A stretch of 64,000 nt of DNA from JBGTFE01 sp041747435 (GTDB lineage Bacteria; Acidobacteriota; Blastocatellia; Pyrinomonadales; Pyrinomonadaceae). Below, piece after piece: positions 42,887 through 51,797 of this stretch. A program made the translations under genes and the position numbers. The stretch covers positions 1 to 64,000 of the forward strand of contig JBGTFE010000090.1 of assembly GCA_041747435.1 (NCBI GenBank). Reading direction: 5' to 3'. Below the pieces are notes generated by a model, which saw only the letters and a list, made by a program, of their open reading frames with translations, searched no databases and was not told the origin of the DNA. Each line of letters opens with the position of its first letter. The first letter of the stretch is position 1.

Positions 42887-44110
42887 ATGAATTTAAAAAG
42901 GACGCGTTTGCATATTTTGCATAAGGCGAAAAATTTAAGCCAAGAAGCCAAAACCGGCGTTTCTCTCCATTGCCATACCGAACATTCCAAAGAAATGCTC
43001 GATTTTGTGCCGCATTACGCCGAAAAATTGCCGATAATCTCTTATTTCTGGAAAAAAGAGCGCGACGCTTACGTAAAGAATGAAGGCAAAGGAATTGATT
43101 TCTCCACCGCCTACTGGTCTCCGCCGCTGACCGCAGAGCAGGTTTACGGCATCGAAAAAGATCAGATCAATAAAGTCGGGCTCGAAGCAATGGTTTCATT
43201 GACAGACCACGACAGTATCGAGGCAAACATTTCCGTCAATAATCAGACGGATAACGGAAAAGCGCCGATCTCGCTTGAATGGACCGTTCCGTTCGAGTAC
43301 GGCTTTTTCCACGTCGGCGTACATAATTTGCCCAAAGAAAATGCGTTAGGAATAACAAAAACGCTGCTCGATTACACCTTCGGCGAAAATCCGACGAATG
43401 AGAAATTACACGAAATGTTTTCGATGCTTAGCGCGATTCCGCAGGTTCTTGTGATCCTGAATCATCCGCTCTGGGATATCGAAATTGTCGGCAAGGAAAA
43501 ACACGAGATCTTGCTGAAACATTTTATTAAAGAACACGGACGCTGGATTCACGCGTTTGAGATTAACGGCTTTCGCTCTTGGTCGGAAAATAAAGCCGTG
43601 ATCGAGATTGCGGAAGCGCTCGGAATTCCGATCTGCACCGGCGGCGACCGGCATGGCTGCAAACCGAACACGGTGGTAAATTTAACGAACGCTTCAACGT
43701 TCGACGAATTTGTCGAAGAGATCCGTATCGCCCGGCGAAGTGAAGTGCTTTTAATGCCCGAATACAGCAAGCCGCTGCATTCGCGTCAACTGCAGTCGTT
43801 TTCGGAGATTTTGAAGCTTTATCCCGAGTTTCCGGAAGGTCGACAGAAATGGTTTGACCGCGTTTACTTTGATACCGGCGACGGTGAAGGTTTGCGAAAG
43901 CTCTCCGTTCATTGGAAGCGCGGCGGTCCGACGTGGCTCCGGTGGGCGATTTGGACGCTGGGAGTTTTGGGAAGCCCGCTTATCAGACCGGCTTTCGCGT
44001 TGGCGAGAAAGAAGCAAGACCGCGTGCCTAAGAGTGTGGAAACCACCAAGTTCGAGATTCCGAACTTGGAAGAGATCGCACCGAGTCTTTCTTCAGACGC
44101 CGTTTCGTAA
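42887..44110 (+). CDS. PHP-domain phosphoesterase-like protein
   Basis: The ATG at 42887 follows ACGGAG; a GTG one codon earlier is ignored. The 407-residue protein shows the metal-binding motifs of the PHP superfamily: LHCHTEHS, LTDHDSIEA, LNHPLWD and CTGGDRHGCKPN. PHP proteins hydrolyse phosphoester bonds using two or three metal ions. The C-terminal ~70 residues include a hydrophobic patch (WLRWAIWTLGVLGSPLI) that may associate with the membrane. It heads a cluster of two glycosyltransferases and a membrane protein, so its substrate may be a phosphorylated sugar or lipid precursor (inference). Confidence 0.8.
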   Translation: MNLKRTRLHILHKAKNLSQEAKTGVSLHCHTEHSKEMLDFVPHYAEKLPIISYFWKKERDAYVKNEGKGIDFSTAYWSPPLTAEQVYGIEKDQINKVGLEAMVSLTDHDSIEANISVNNQTDNGKAPISLEWTVPFEYGFFHVGVHNLPKENALGITKTLLDYTFGENPTNEKLHEMFSMLSAIPQVLVILNHPLWDIEIVGKEKHEILLKHFIKEHGRWIHAFEINGFRSWSENKAVIEIAEALGIPICTGGDRHGCKPNTVVNLTNASTFDEFVEEIRIARRSEVLLMPEYSKPLHSRQLQSFSEILKLYPEFPEGRQKWFDRVYFDTGDGEGLRKLSVHWKRGGPTWLRWAIWTLGVLGSPLIRPAFALARKKQDRVPKSVETTKFEIPNLEEIAPSLSSDAVS

Positions 44111-44171
44111 AATTGTTACTTTACAAATATTTTTTATTTTAGGCGGGCTTGCTCGCCATTTTTATTACAAG

Positions 44172-45374
44172 TTGGCTATAAATAAAGATCTGCGCGTCGC
44201 TTTTTTTCCCGATTCGTTTCTGGAAGTCAACGGTGTCGCAATGACCAGCAAAAGACTTATCGGATACGCCAAAAAATGCGGCTCTCCTTTTTTGTGCGTC
44301 CACGCCGGAAAAAAAACCGAAGTAACAGAAGACGAGAGCATTACCTATCTTTCGTTGAAACGCTCGCCGGTTGCACTTCCCATTGATGAAGATTTGAAAT
44401 ACGATCCGCTTTTTCAGCGCCATTCAAACCGCGTGCTGCGCGAAATCTTAAAGTTTCGTCCTGACGTGATCCATATCACCGGTTTGAACGACGTCAGCAT
44501 AGTCGGCTCCTATCTCGCATGGAAGCTTCAAATTCCAATGGTCGGTTCATGGCATACGAATCTGCACGAATTTGCGGCGCGACGCTTGATGCGAATGTTT
44601 AGATTTCTGCCGAGTTCAACCGTTGCCAAAATGACCGGATTTGCGGAACGACGAATAATGGACGGCGCGGTTTATTATTACAAAATGCCGAAAGTCGTGC
44701 TTTCACCGAACCGCGAGCTCGTCGAAATCCTGGGAAAAGGAACGGGTAGAGTTTCGCGTTTAATGACGCGCGGCGTTGATACCGAAAAATTTTCTCCCGG
44801 AAAACGAACTGTTAAGGACGACATCTTTCGTATCGGATTCGTCGGCAGACTTCGCGCCGAGAAAAACGTCAGACTTCTTGTGGAAATTGAAAAGGAATTG
44901 CTCAAGCGCGGAAAAAACAATTTCAAATTCTTGGTCATCGGCGAGGGCAACGAGCGGGAATGGCTTGAAAAAAATCTGAGAAACGCTGAATTCACAGGCT
45001 TTCTCGATGGCGAGCAATTGTCCGCAGGTTATGCTAATATGGACGTTTTCGTATTCCCATCGGAAACCGATGCATTCGGAAATGTCGCCCAGGAAGCACA
45101 CGCTTCGGGTGTCCCCGCGATCGTTACAAATCAAGGCGGACCCAAATTTATCGTTCGTCATAACGAAACCGGATTTATTGCGGAAAACGCCGAAGAATTC
45201 GTAAAATATTCGATCGAGCTTATGGAAAACCCGGAAAAACTTGCGAAAATGAAAAGTGCATCGCGCGCGTTCGCGCTATCACGCAGTTGGGATGCGGTTT
45301 TCGAAGGTGTTTTCGCAGCTTACGGCGAGGCGATAGAGATCGCGAAAAAACAGAATGAAAGAGATGACGTTTGA
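44172..45374 (+). CDS. GT4-family glycosyltransferase A
   Basis: The N-terminal strand and nucleotide-sugar fold begin at LRVAFFPDSFLEVNGVAMTS, so translation must start before 44241; the only suitable codon is TTG 44172. A short GC-rich hairpin (44142-44157) followed by T residues lies just ahead, which may terminate or attenuate transcription from the PHP gene. The 400-residue protein matches GT4 enzymes: HITGLNDVSIVGSYLAWKL, VGSWHTNLHEFAARRL, GFVGRLRAEKNVRLLVEIEK, VFPSETDAFGNVAQEAHASG (the EX7E region) and IVTNQGGPKFIV. It overlaps the next gene by 20 bases. Confidence 0.88.
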   Translation: MAINKDLRVAFFPDSFLEVNGVAMTSKRLIGYAKKCGSPFLCVHAGKKTEVTEDESITYLSLKRSPVALPIDEDLKYDPLFQRHSNRVLREILKFRPDVIHITGLNDVSIVGSYLAWKLQIPMVGSWHTNLHEFAARRLMRMFRFLPSSTVAKMTGFAERRIMDGAVYYYKMPKVVLSPNRELVEILGKGTGRVSRLMTRGVDTEKFSPGKRTVKDDIFRIGFVGRLRAEKNVRLLVEIEKELLKRGKNNFKFLVIGEGNEREWLEKNLRNAEFTGFLDGEQLSAGYANMDVFVFPSETDAFGNVAQEAHASGVPAIVTNQGGPKFIVRHNETGFIAENAEEFVKYSIELMENPEKLAKMKSASRAFALSRSWDAVFEGVFAAYGEAIEIAKKQNERDDV

Positions 45375-46176
45375 GGAAATGCCGCAGGCTGTGACGCGCA
45401 CTTACACGATCAGCGAAGCTTGGTCGCATTTGTTCCGCAATCCGTCGCAATTTATTCGCTATTGGAATTACAAGGGTGCGATCCTGAGCGGAATTCTTCG
45501 CGCGCCGATATTTTTTGTCACCTATTTGATTGGAAAAGAAACACTTAAGCTCGCACTCGGAGCCGCATTGCTTCAATTCGTTTTCCGGTTCTTTTTCGCG
45601 GGCGTCAGCGGCGCTTTGATCCAATCTTTTCGTCGTGTCGAACCGCCATGGAAGGCTTTGCTTTCGATCTTGCTTGTCGTTCCCGTCATTAGTCATATTT
45701 TCGAATTCGTCATCCAATTCTGTTTCGCATCTTTCACAGGCACAAGCGATCATACGGACGATGCCATTATTCGTTCGATATGTGTTTCGATAATTTCAGC
45801 TCTTTTTACGTTATTCATTATGCGGCGGAATGTGATGATAGTAGGGGAAGCGGAAAGCCAGTCGCTTTTTCACGACCTTGCGCGGCTTCCGACAATGATC
45901 TTTCGTTTTATTGCTTTTATTCCGAACGAGATTTCCGCGATGCTGCGCCGCGAGGCGTTTATCGCCGTCGCTTTGAGTATCGGCGGCTTCGGCGTTTTCG
46001 CGCAAATGCTGTGCTGGGCGGTGACCAATAAAGCATTTTGGACGTACGGTGGCGGGCGCCAAATTCCGCTTTTGAAATTCTGGGGAATCGATGGCGCGAT
46101 TCTGATGATAGCTGCGATCGCGCTTTCATCATATGTTTTCAATCGCCGGAACCGAGGAACCACAGATCTGCCGTGA
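45355..46176 (+). CDS. Multi-pass membrane protein between glycosyltransferases
   Basis: The 273-residue protein has five or six predicted membrane helices (GALLQFVFRFFFAG, ALLSILLVVPVISHIFEFVI, IRSICVSIISALFTLFIM, AFIAVALSIGGFGVFA, ILMIAAIALSSYVF). No family is recognised. It overlaps glycosyltransferase A by 20 bases and its TGA overlaps the GTG start of glycosyltransferase B, so the three are translationally coupled. A role in moving or modifying a lipid-linked glycan is likely from context only. Confidence 0.75.
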   Translation: MKEMTFEEMPQAVTRTYTISEAWSHLFRNPSQFIRYWNYKGAILSGILRAPIFFVTYLIGKETLKLALGAALLQFVFRFFFAGVSGALIQSFRRVEPPWKALLSILLVVPVISHIFEFVIQFCFASFTGTSDHTDDAIIRSICVSIISALFTLFIMRRNVMIVGEAESQSLFHDLARLPTMIFRFIAFIPNEISAMLRREAFIAVALSIGGFGVFAQMLCWAVTNKAFWTYGGGRQIPLLKFWGIDGAILMIAAIALSSYVFNRRNRGTTDLP

Positions 46177-47546
46177 ACGCAAAGCCTTTAAAATCTGTTC
46201 ACCTCACGAATTATTACCACAAAGATTCGGGCGGCATCAGCACGAGTTACAACAATCTGCTTGCCGCCGCCGGACGGCATCGGCGATATGTCCGCCTGAT
46301 CGTTCCGGGCGAAACCGAAACGGTCGAAGAGATCAACGAATTTGCCAAAATTTATTATGTTCCCGCCAACTATTCGCCGGTTTTCGACAAACGCTACCGG
46401 ATAATAATGCCGTGGCAGTATATGCTGAACGACGCGCTTATCAGAAAAATACTGCTGGCGGAAAAGCCCGATCTGGTCGAAGTAACGGATAAATACACGC
46501 TCAGTATGATCGGCGCGATGATCCGCATCAATAAATTCAAACAGATCGGTCGTCCTCTGCTCGTGCATTTTTCGTGCGAAAGAATGGACGATAATATCGG
46601 CTCTTTTCTGACCAAGGGAAAGATCGGAAAATGGATCGCGCGGCGCGTGATCGGTAATTACACTTTGCCCAACTTCGATTATCACATCGCCAACTCGGTC
46701 TATACGGCTGAGGAATTTTACGAAGCGTTTGAAAAAAGTCCCGACACGAAACGCTCGGATTGGTTTTTTAACAAAAGCTGGCAGTTTTTCAAAGCCCCGC
46801 GTGTTTCATTAAAAGAGCGTGTTTTTGTCTGTCCGCGAGGCGTGGACAGCAGATGGTTTTCACCGGAAAGAAAATCCGCCGGTGTCAGACGCGAAATGAT
46901 CGAACGCGCCGGAATCCCCGAAAATTCGATCGTTCTGCTCTACGCCGGACGTATTTCGCCGGAAAAAAATATCGGACTTCTCGCAGATTTAATGAAAATT
47001 CTGGCGCGGGATACCGAAAATGATTTTCGTCTGCTGGTTGCGGGCGCGGGACCGACCGCCGCGTGGCTCGAAAAGGAAGCGGAAAAACTTCCGCCGAAAA
47101 AGATCGTTCTGCTCGGACATCTCGAAAAGGATCTGCTTGCCGGTTTTTACGCCAATGCCGATATTTTCGTGCATCCGAATCCGCGCGAACCGTTCGGCAT
47201 CGCGCCGCTCGAAGCGATGGCTTCGGGCGTTCCGGTGGTCGCGCCGAACGCGGGCGGAATTCTGACGTACGCGACGGACGAAAATATTTGGCTGGTCGAA
47301 CCAACAGGTGAAAATTTCGCCGCCGCCGTTCGGGAAATCATCGAAAATCCAGGGCTGACAAAGGAAAAGATCGAAAACGCGCTCAAGACAGCGCGCGCCA
47401 ACACGCGAGAAAGATCAACCGACCACCTGCTTGCGACTTACGACAAAATGTATGAAGATTTTCAAAGCCGCAACGAGCTTTTTACGGATAGAGACGCGGC
47501 AAAGACGTTTGATTTCTTAACATTGATTGGGGAACGCCATAAATAA
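46173..47546 (+). CDS. GT4-family glycosyltransferase B
   Basis: The start is a GTG at 46173 that overlaps the upstream stop (GTGA). Sequence from there matches GT4 enzymes: VHLTNYYHKDSGGISTSYNN, LLAGFYANADIFVHPN, REPFGIAPLEAMASGVPVVA (EX7E motif) and PNAGGILTYATDENI; residues ~240-270 hold CPRGVDSRWFSPERK and YAGRISPEKNI, the usual second-domain start. Family members add hexoses from nucleotide sugars to lipids or glycans. The C-terminal ~40 residues are charged. It ends the PHP-GT-membrane-GT cluster, right before a repeat element. Confidence 0.9.
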   Translation: MNAKPLKSVHLTNYYHKDSGGISTSYNNLLAAAGRHRRYVRLIVPGETETVEEINEFAKIYYVPANYSPVFDKRYRIIMPWQYMLNDALIRKILLAEKPDLVEVTDKYTLSMIGAMIRINKFKQIGRPLLVHFSCERMDDNIGSFLTKGKIGKWIARRVIGNYTLPNFDYHIANSVYTAEEFYEAFEKSPDTKRSDWFFNKSWQFFKAPRVSLKERVFVCPRGVDSRWFSPERKSAGVRREMIERAGIPENSIVLLYAGRISPEKNIGLLADLMKILARDTENDFRLLVAGAGPTAAWLEKEAEKLPPKKIVLLGHLEKDLLAGFYANADIFVHPNPREPFGIAPLEAMASGVPVVAPNAGGILTYATDENIWLVEPTGENFAAAVREIIENPGLTKEKIENALKTARANTRERSTDHLLATYDKMYEDFQSRNELFTDRDAAKTFDFLTLIGERHK

Positions 47547-47547
47547 T

Positions 47548-47676
47548 ATAGGGGCAAGTCTTGTGCCTGCCCGCGTGAAGCGACGCGCAAAAGAAAATGC
47601 TTGTTCGCTCAATTTGAATTTATTCAAAATAATTAGCGTCCTTCAGACGCTTCGGGCAGGTGCGAGACCTGCCCTA
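47548..47676. repeat. REP doublet, GGGCAGG family, copy 1
   Basis: Left arm ATAGGGGCAAGTC-TTGTG-CCTGCCC and right arm GGGCAGG-TGCGAGA-CCTGCCCTAC are inverted copies of one hairpin. An additional small hairpin AGCGTCC-TTCA-GACGC precedes the right arm. The second copy of the family is at 49625-49756, and the internal hairpin is also conserved there. Confidence 0.8.
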
Positions 47677-47681
47677 CAAAA

Positions 47682-48779
47682 ATGCTTGAACTCGTCCTAG
47701 CCAATTTAAAAGTCCGCCCGTTTCGAACGCTGATCAGCATAATCGGCGTCGCGCTCGGCGTTGTTCTGGTCGTCCTTTTCACAGGTTTGGCGCGCGGAAT
47801 GAGCGAAGACATGGCGCGGCGCGCGTCGAACTGGAAGGCGGAAATCGTTTTCACGCGCCCCGGTGCAATGGAGCCGACAAGTACAAACGCATCCGTTTCA
47901 ACCACTTACGCGCAAAAGCTTTTGGAAATTCCTGGCGTCGAGTCAACGGTTCCGGTCATTCGCTACATTACGCCGAACAGCAAAGGGCGCTGGGGCTTGT
48001 TGTTTCTCGAAGGCGTCGACTGGCAGCTGTTTGCCGCGATGAACGACATGAAGATCGTCGAAGGACGCGCCCCGACCGCGGGCGACGAGGTAATTCTTGA
48101 TGAACGCCAGATGAAAAAGGGCGAACAAAAGATCGGTGACACGATTGAGCTTTTCGGCGATCATAAATACACGGTTGTCGGAGTTTTTTCGCCACCGTCC
48201 GGCTCGCGCATCAAGATGTCTCTCGCCGCAATGCAAGCCGCGCTCGAAACCGATAAATGCACGTATATTCTCGTGAAATTAAAGGACGGCGAAAACGTGG
48301 ACGAAGTCGCCGCGCGAATCAATCAAACTTTGCCGGGAAATAAAATAAATCTCACGCGCGATCTCGTTATCGACGCGCAGGAGCGAATTCCGGCGCTGAA
48401 CACATTTTTGCGTGTTTTAGTTGGCTTGGGCGCGTTTGTAAGCACGATCTTTGTTCTGCTTTCGATGTACACTACGATCACCGAGCGCCGAAAAGAGATC
48501 GGTATCCTGAAATCGCTCGGTGCATCAAAAGGATTTATTATTTCGGCGATCGAAGGCGAGGCGTTCATGATCGGAGTTTTCGGCGCTGTGTTTGGTTTTA
48601 TTGTGTCGTTCGCGGCTTCTTTCGGAATCGAAAAGATCTTCGAGCTTAAGTTTGAATTTAGCCGCGGTTGGCTTCTTTCGGCGATTTTGATCGCTGTCGG
48701 CGGCAGCCTTTTTGGCGCGCTCTATCCGGCGTGGCGCGCATCGACGATCGATCCGGTCGAGGTAATGGTTAATGAATAA
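47682..48779 (+). CDS. ABC transporter permease, MacB/FtsX type
   Basis: The 365-residue protein has one N-terminal membrane helix (FRTLISIIGVALGVVLVVLF), a periplasmic MacB-core-like domain (~50-235; PGVESTVPVIRYITPN, GDEVILDERQMKKGEQKIGD) and three C-terminal helices ending in WRASTIDPVEVMVNE, the FtsX/MacB signature. Such permeases work with an ABC ATPase for lipoprotein, peptide or drug export; no ATPase gene is next to it here. The ATG lies 5 bases after a REP doublet and there is no clear ribosome-binding site. It overlaps the convergent EamA gene by 11 bases. Confidence 0.87.
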   Translation: MLELVLANLKVRPFRTLISIIGVALGVVLVVLFTGLARGMSEDMARRASNWKAEIVFTRPGAMEPTSTNASVSTTYAQKLLEIPGVESTVPVIRYITPNSKGRWGLLFLEGVDWQLFAAMNDMKIVEGRAPTAGDEVILDERQMKKGEQKIGDTIELFGDHKYTVVGVFSPPSGSRIKMSLAAMQAALETDKCTYILVKLKDGENVDEVAARINQTLPGNKINLTRDLVIDAQERIPALNTFLRVLVGLGAFVSTIFVLLSMYTTITERRKEIGILKSLGASKGFIISAIEGEAFMIGVFGAVFGFIVSFAASFGIEKIFELKFEFSRGWLLSAILIAVGGSLFGALYPAWRASTIDPVEVMVNE

Positions 48780-49620
48780 GTCTTTGTTTCTTCTTTCCAG
48801 AGATCGCTAACGCGATCCCGCCGAGTATTAAAATTGTCGCAAAGATCAAGCGCATAGCGATCTCTTCTGATAAAAACAAAACACCGCCGATCGCCGCGAG
48901 AACGGGAACAGAAAGCTGCAGAATCGCGGCGCGCGTTGCCGTATGGAATTTTAGCGCCGCATACCAAACCGAATAACCGATTCCCGAAGCGATCGCGCCC
49001 GACAAAACGGCGAAAACAATTCCTTTTGTCGATAAACGAAAGCTTGCAAGAAACGGCAGCGAAACAATTAAGACCATCGGAACCGAGCGAACAAAATTCC
49101 CTGCCGTATCGCCGAGCGGATCCTCGCTTCCCTTTCCGCGCAAAGTGTAAAATCCCCACGCGATTCCAGCCGACACCATCAAGAGCGAACTAAAGATCGG
49201 CGGCGCGCTCAAGCCGGGAAATACGAGATAAATAAGCCCGCCGAGCGCGATAATTAAGCCGAGCCATTCCAAAGTTCGCGGGCGTTCGCCCTTTACGAGC
49301 GCGGCAATTATCATCGTCGCCTGCACCGAACCGAACAAGATCAAAGCGCCCGTTCCGGTCGATAGATCGATATAAGCAAACGAAAAACAGATCGCGTACG
49401 CAAAAAGAAAAAACGCGGAAAACCAATTCCCGCGCTTTTGTTCAGCGTCGTTTTTTCCGACAAAAGCAAAAAGGATCGATAAGGTAATTGCGCCCGAAAG
49501 CAGGCGAATCGAGGTAAAACTCGCCGCGTCGATCTCATCCGTTTTCAGCGCAAGCCGGCAAAGGATCGAATTAAAGGCGAAACATACGAGCGCGAAAGTT
49601 GTGTAAAAAATCGTTTTCAA
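48769..49620 (-). CDS. EamA/DMT-superfamily transporter
   Basis: The frame can be extended to 49743, but the extra N-terminus is REP sequence (e.g. WAGTRPAPT), so a TTG at 49620 (LKTIFYTTFALV) is chosen. The 283-residue protein has the ten-helix, two-EamA-repeat layout: FALVCFAFNSILCRLALK, FFLFAYAICFSFAYIDLSTG, LEWLGLIIALGGLIYLVFPG, AGIAWGFYTLRGKGS, LSGAIASGIGYSVWYAALKF, PVLAAIGGVLFLSEEI. EamA proteins export metabolites such as amino acids or nucleosides; substrate unknown. The 5' end abuts the second copy of the GGGCAGG REP family. Confidence 0.85.
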   Translation of the reverse strand: MKTIFYTTFALVCFAFNSILCRLALKTDEIDAASFTSIRLLSGAITLSILFAFVGKNDAEQKRGNWFSAFFLFAYAICFSFAYIDLSTGTGALILFGSVQATMIIAALVKGERPRTLEWLGLIIALGGLIYLVFPGLSAPPIFSSLLMVSAGIAWGFYTLRGKGSEDPLGDTAGNFVRSVPMVLIVSLPFLASFRLSTKGIVFAVLSGAIASGIGYSVWYAALKFHTATRAAILQLSVPVLAAIGGVLFLSEEIAMRLIFATILILGGIALAISGKKKQRLIH

Positions 49621-49624
49621 ATTT

Positions 49625-49756
49625 GTAGGGGCAGGTCTTGTGCCTGCCCAATGAGCGCAGCGAATCTTCGTTTTATCCAAAAGCCGAAAACTAGATTTAT
49701 TCGCATTTATATAGCGTCTTGCAAACGCTTTGGGCAGGCACAAGACCTGCCCCTAC
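49625..49756. repeat. REP doublet, GGGCAGG family, copy 2
   Basis: GTAGGGGCAGG-TCTTGTG-CCTGCCC on the left and GGGCAGG-CACAAGA-CCTGCCCCTAC on the right are perfect inverted copies, 132 bases overall. An internal hairpin AGCGTCTTGCAAACGCT matches the internal hairpin of copy 1. The right end lies three bases from the lysS stop codon. Confidence 0.85.
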
Positions 49757-49758
49757 AG

Positions 49759-51639
49759 TTAATTTTCCGTCTCCTCGTCTCTCTTTTCCGGTCGCATGTG
49801 CGGGAAAAGTATCACGTCGCGGATCGAATGTTTGTCGGTCAGAAGCATCACGAGGCGATCAATTCCGATGCCGATTCCGGCGGCGGGCGGCATTCCGTAA
49901 GCGAGTGCGCGGACGTAATCTTCGTCCATCAACATCGCTTCATGGTCGCCGGTTTCGCGTTCCTTCATTTGATCTTTGAATCTTTCGTATTGTTCCTGCG
50001 GGTCGTTGAGTTCCGAAAAACCGTTGGCGACTTCCATCCCGTTGATAAACAATTCAAACCGTTCGGCAATGTTCGGATTCTCCGGCGACGCTTTCGACAA
50101 AGGCGAAATTGATTTCGGGTAATCTATAATAAATGTTGGTTGGATTAGTTTGCTTTCAACACGATAATCAAATAGCTCTACCAATCGCCGCGCAGTTTTT
50201 TCTGCGGTAATTGCTTCTTCCTCAATAAATTCAATTATCATTTGTTTATAATCATCAATCCAAATATCCTCGAATCGCTCTCTTTGGGTTGAACGATAGC
50301 CTTCTTTTGATGCAAGCGTCACTGATTCGTGAATTTTAAAAACTTCTTTCGGATCATCTAATACCTCTCGACTTATATAATCTCTTTCCAAATTTTCGGC
50401 AGTTTGAAAATACTCTCTTGCAATTGCATCTTTCATCGAAATTCTTTCAAACTTCGAAAAGTTAATTTCATTGTCTCCAAATTTAAGGAAATTTCCGCCC
50501 GACGCTTTCTGCACCGTTTCTTTAATCATCGCTTCGGCGAAATCCATCATGGAATTAACGTCCATATAAGCGCAATAGAATTCGAGCATCGTGAATTCGG
50601 GATTGTGTTTGTATGATAAACCTTCGTTGCGGAAATTGCGGTTGAGTTCGTAAACTTTTTCAAAACCGCCGACGACCAATCTTTTCAGATAAAGTTCGGG
50701 CGCGATTCGCGCGTAAAGCGGAATGCCGAGAGCTTTGTGAAAAGTTTCAAAGGGTTCTGCCGTCGCGCCCGTCGCTTTCGGCGTGAGCATCGGCGTTTCG
50801 ACTTCGATGTAGCCGTGCGCTTCGAGATAATTTCTCATTTCGCTGATGAGTTTGGCGCGGCGTTCAAAAACTTCGCGCGTCGTCAAACCTTCGTGTTCGA
50901 TCTGCAAACTCGACGCGATCAGATCGGCGTAGCGATAACGCCTCTGCAATTCCGGGTCGCTGATGCCGTGCATTTTGTCCGGCATCGGAAGAAGTGCTTT
51001 AGACAAAAACTGGATCGTTTCAACGTGAACCGAAAGTTCGCCCGTGTTCGTCAAAAACAAAAAACCTTCGACACCAACGAAATCGCCGTGATCGAGCAAA
51101 CCGAAAAGTTCCCAACCGCTCTGGTCAGAACCGCCTGCGGTAGCGGGTGGTTGAAGTTCGGCATTTGAACCTTCGGCGGAATTATCAGAATCCGCGCTTA
51201 AACCATCCGCTACCGCAGATGGTACTGACTTGTTCACAATCGCTTTTGCATCGTCTTTGCGGACATAAATCTGCAAACGCGAAACGCCGTCCGACAGATG
51301 AACAAACGCCGCTTTGCCCATCACGCGCGGCGGCACGGCTAGTCTGCCCGACACGCGGACATTGCCGAACGCTTTTAATTTTTCGTTGAGTTTCGCTTTT
51401 AATTCCTGATCGGGCTTTTCGCCTTCGGGCGTGTTGGCATTTAATTCTTTGACGATTTCCGCGACGGGCGCAAAATTTACAATGTTCGTGATCGTGTCTT
51501 CGCCGCCGGAAACCTTCGTGCGTTCAAATTTGTTCGGATAGACATTGCCGACAATTTCGCGGATCTTTTCCAAATGTTCGCGCCGCGCCTCGGTCTGGTC
51601 GTTTTGATCGACGATCTCGTCAAATTCAGGAATATTCAT
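49759..51639 (-). CDS. lysS: Class II lysyl-tRNA synthetase with repeat-derived insertion
   Basis: The 626-residue protein carries class II signatures: motif 2 region FRNEGLSYKHNPEFTMLEFY, HNPEF, and motif 3 GIGIGIDRLVMLLTD. The N-terminal OB-fold anticodon domain holds VRVSGRLAVPPRVMGKAAFV and continues as WELFGLLDHGDFVGVEG, which are normally separated by only a few residues; here ~39 residues (positions ~135-174) lie between them. They are encoded by a REP doublet (51124-51229) and read KSVPSAVADG and PPATAGGSDQSG at their ends. The insertion keeps the frame, and the rest of the enzyme is intact, so it is expected to be functional. Length above the usual ~500 is also due to an N-terminal extension. 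Confidence 0.93.
   Translation of the reverse strand: MNIPEFDEIVDQNDQTEARREHLEKIREIVGNVYPNKFERTKVSGGEDTITNIVNFAPVAEIVKELNANTPEGEKPDQELKAKLNEKLKAFGNVRVSGRLAVPPRVMGKAAFVHLSDGVSRLQIYVRKDDAKAIVNKSVPSAVADGLSADSDNSAEGSNAELQPPATAGGSDQSGWELFGLLDHGDFVGVEGFLFLTNTGELSVHVETIQFLSKALLPMPDKMHGISDPELQRRYRYADLIASSLQIEHEGLTTREVFERRAKLISEMRNYLEAHGYIEVETPMLTPKATGATAEPFETFHKALGIPLYARIAPELYLKRLVVGGFEKVYELNRNFRNEGLSYKHNPEFTMLEFYCAYMDVNSMMDFAEAMIKETVQKASGGNFLKFGDNEINFSKFERISMKDAIAREYFQTAENLERDYISREVLDDPKEVFKIHESVTLASKEGYRSTQRERFEDIWIDDYKQMIIEFIEEEAITAEKTARRLVELFDYRVESKLIQPTFIIDYPKSISPLSKASPENPNIAERFELFINGMEVANGFSELNDPQEQYERFKDQMKERETGDHEAMLMDEDYVRALAYGMPPAAGIGIGIDRLVMLLTDKHSIRDVILFPHMRPEKRDEETEN
51124..51229 (-). 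repeat. REP doublet inside lysS (GTCAG...CTGCG family)
   Basis: Read along lysS, the left arm is GTCAGTACCATCTGC-GGTA-GCGGATGGT and the right arm, inverted, GTCAGAACCGCCTGC-GGTA-GCGGGTGGT; each forms an 8-base hairpin with a GGTA loop. The stem changes (CCATC/GATGG against CCGCC/GGTGG) keep pairing, directly or through G-T. The same family lies inside mfd at 52952-53024. Confidence 0.85.
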
Positions 51640-51797
51640 AAGTTTCTCAATCGGATGAAAGTTTGATTATAGAGAAGGCGCGCAAACACGGCAAACTTAT
51701 TCGTTTTGTGGCAGAATTAAAAACGGCACGAAAAACGCCCGAGAGCGCGGTTCATACCTGCTCAAAAAGCGTTTTTCGCGAATAGCTGCGTTTGTGT

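Noticed and set aside
49621..49743. N-terminal extension of the EamA transporter frame
   Set aside because: The extra 41 codons are encoded by the REP doublet and resemble no transporter N-terminus.
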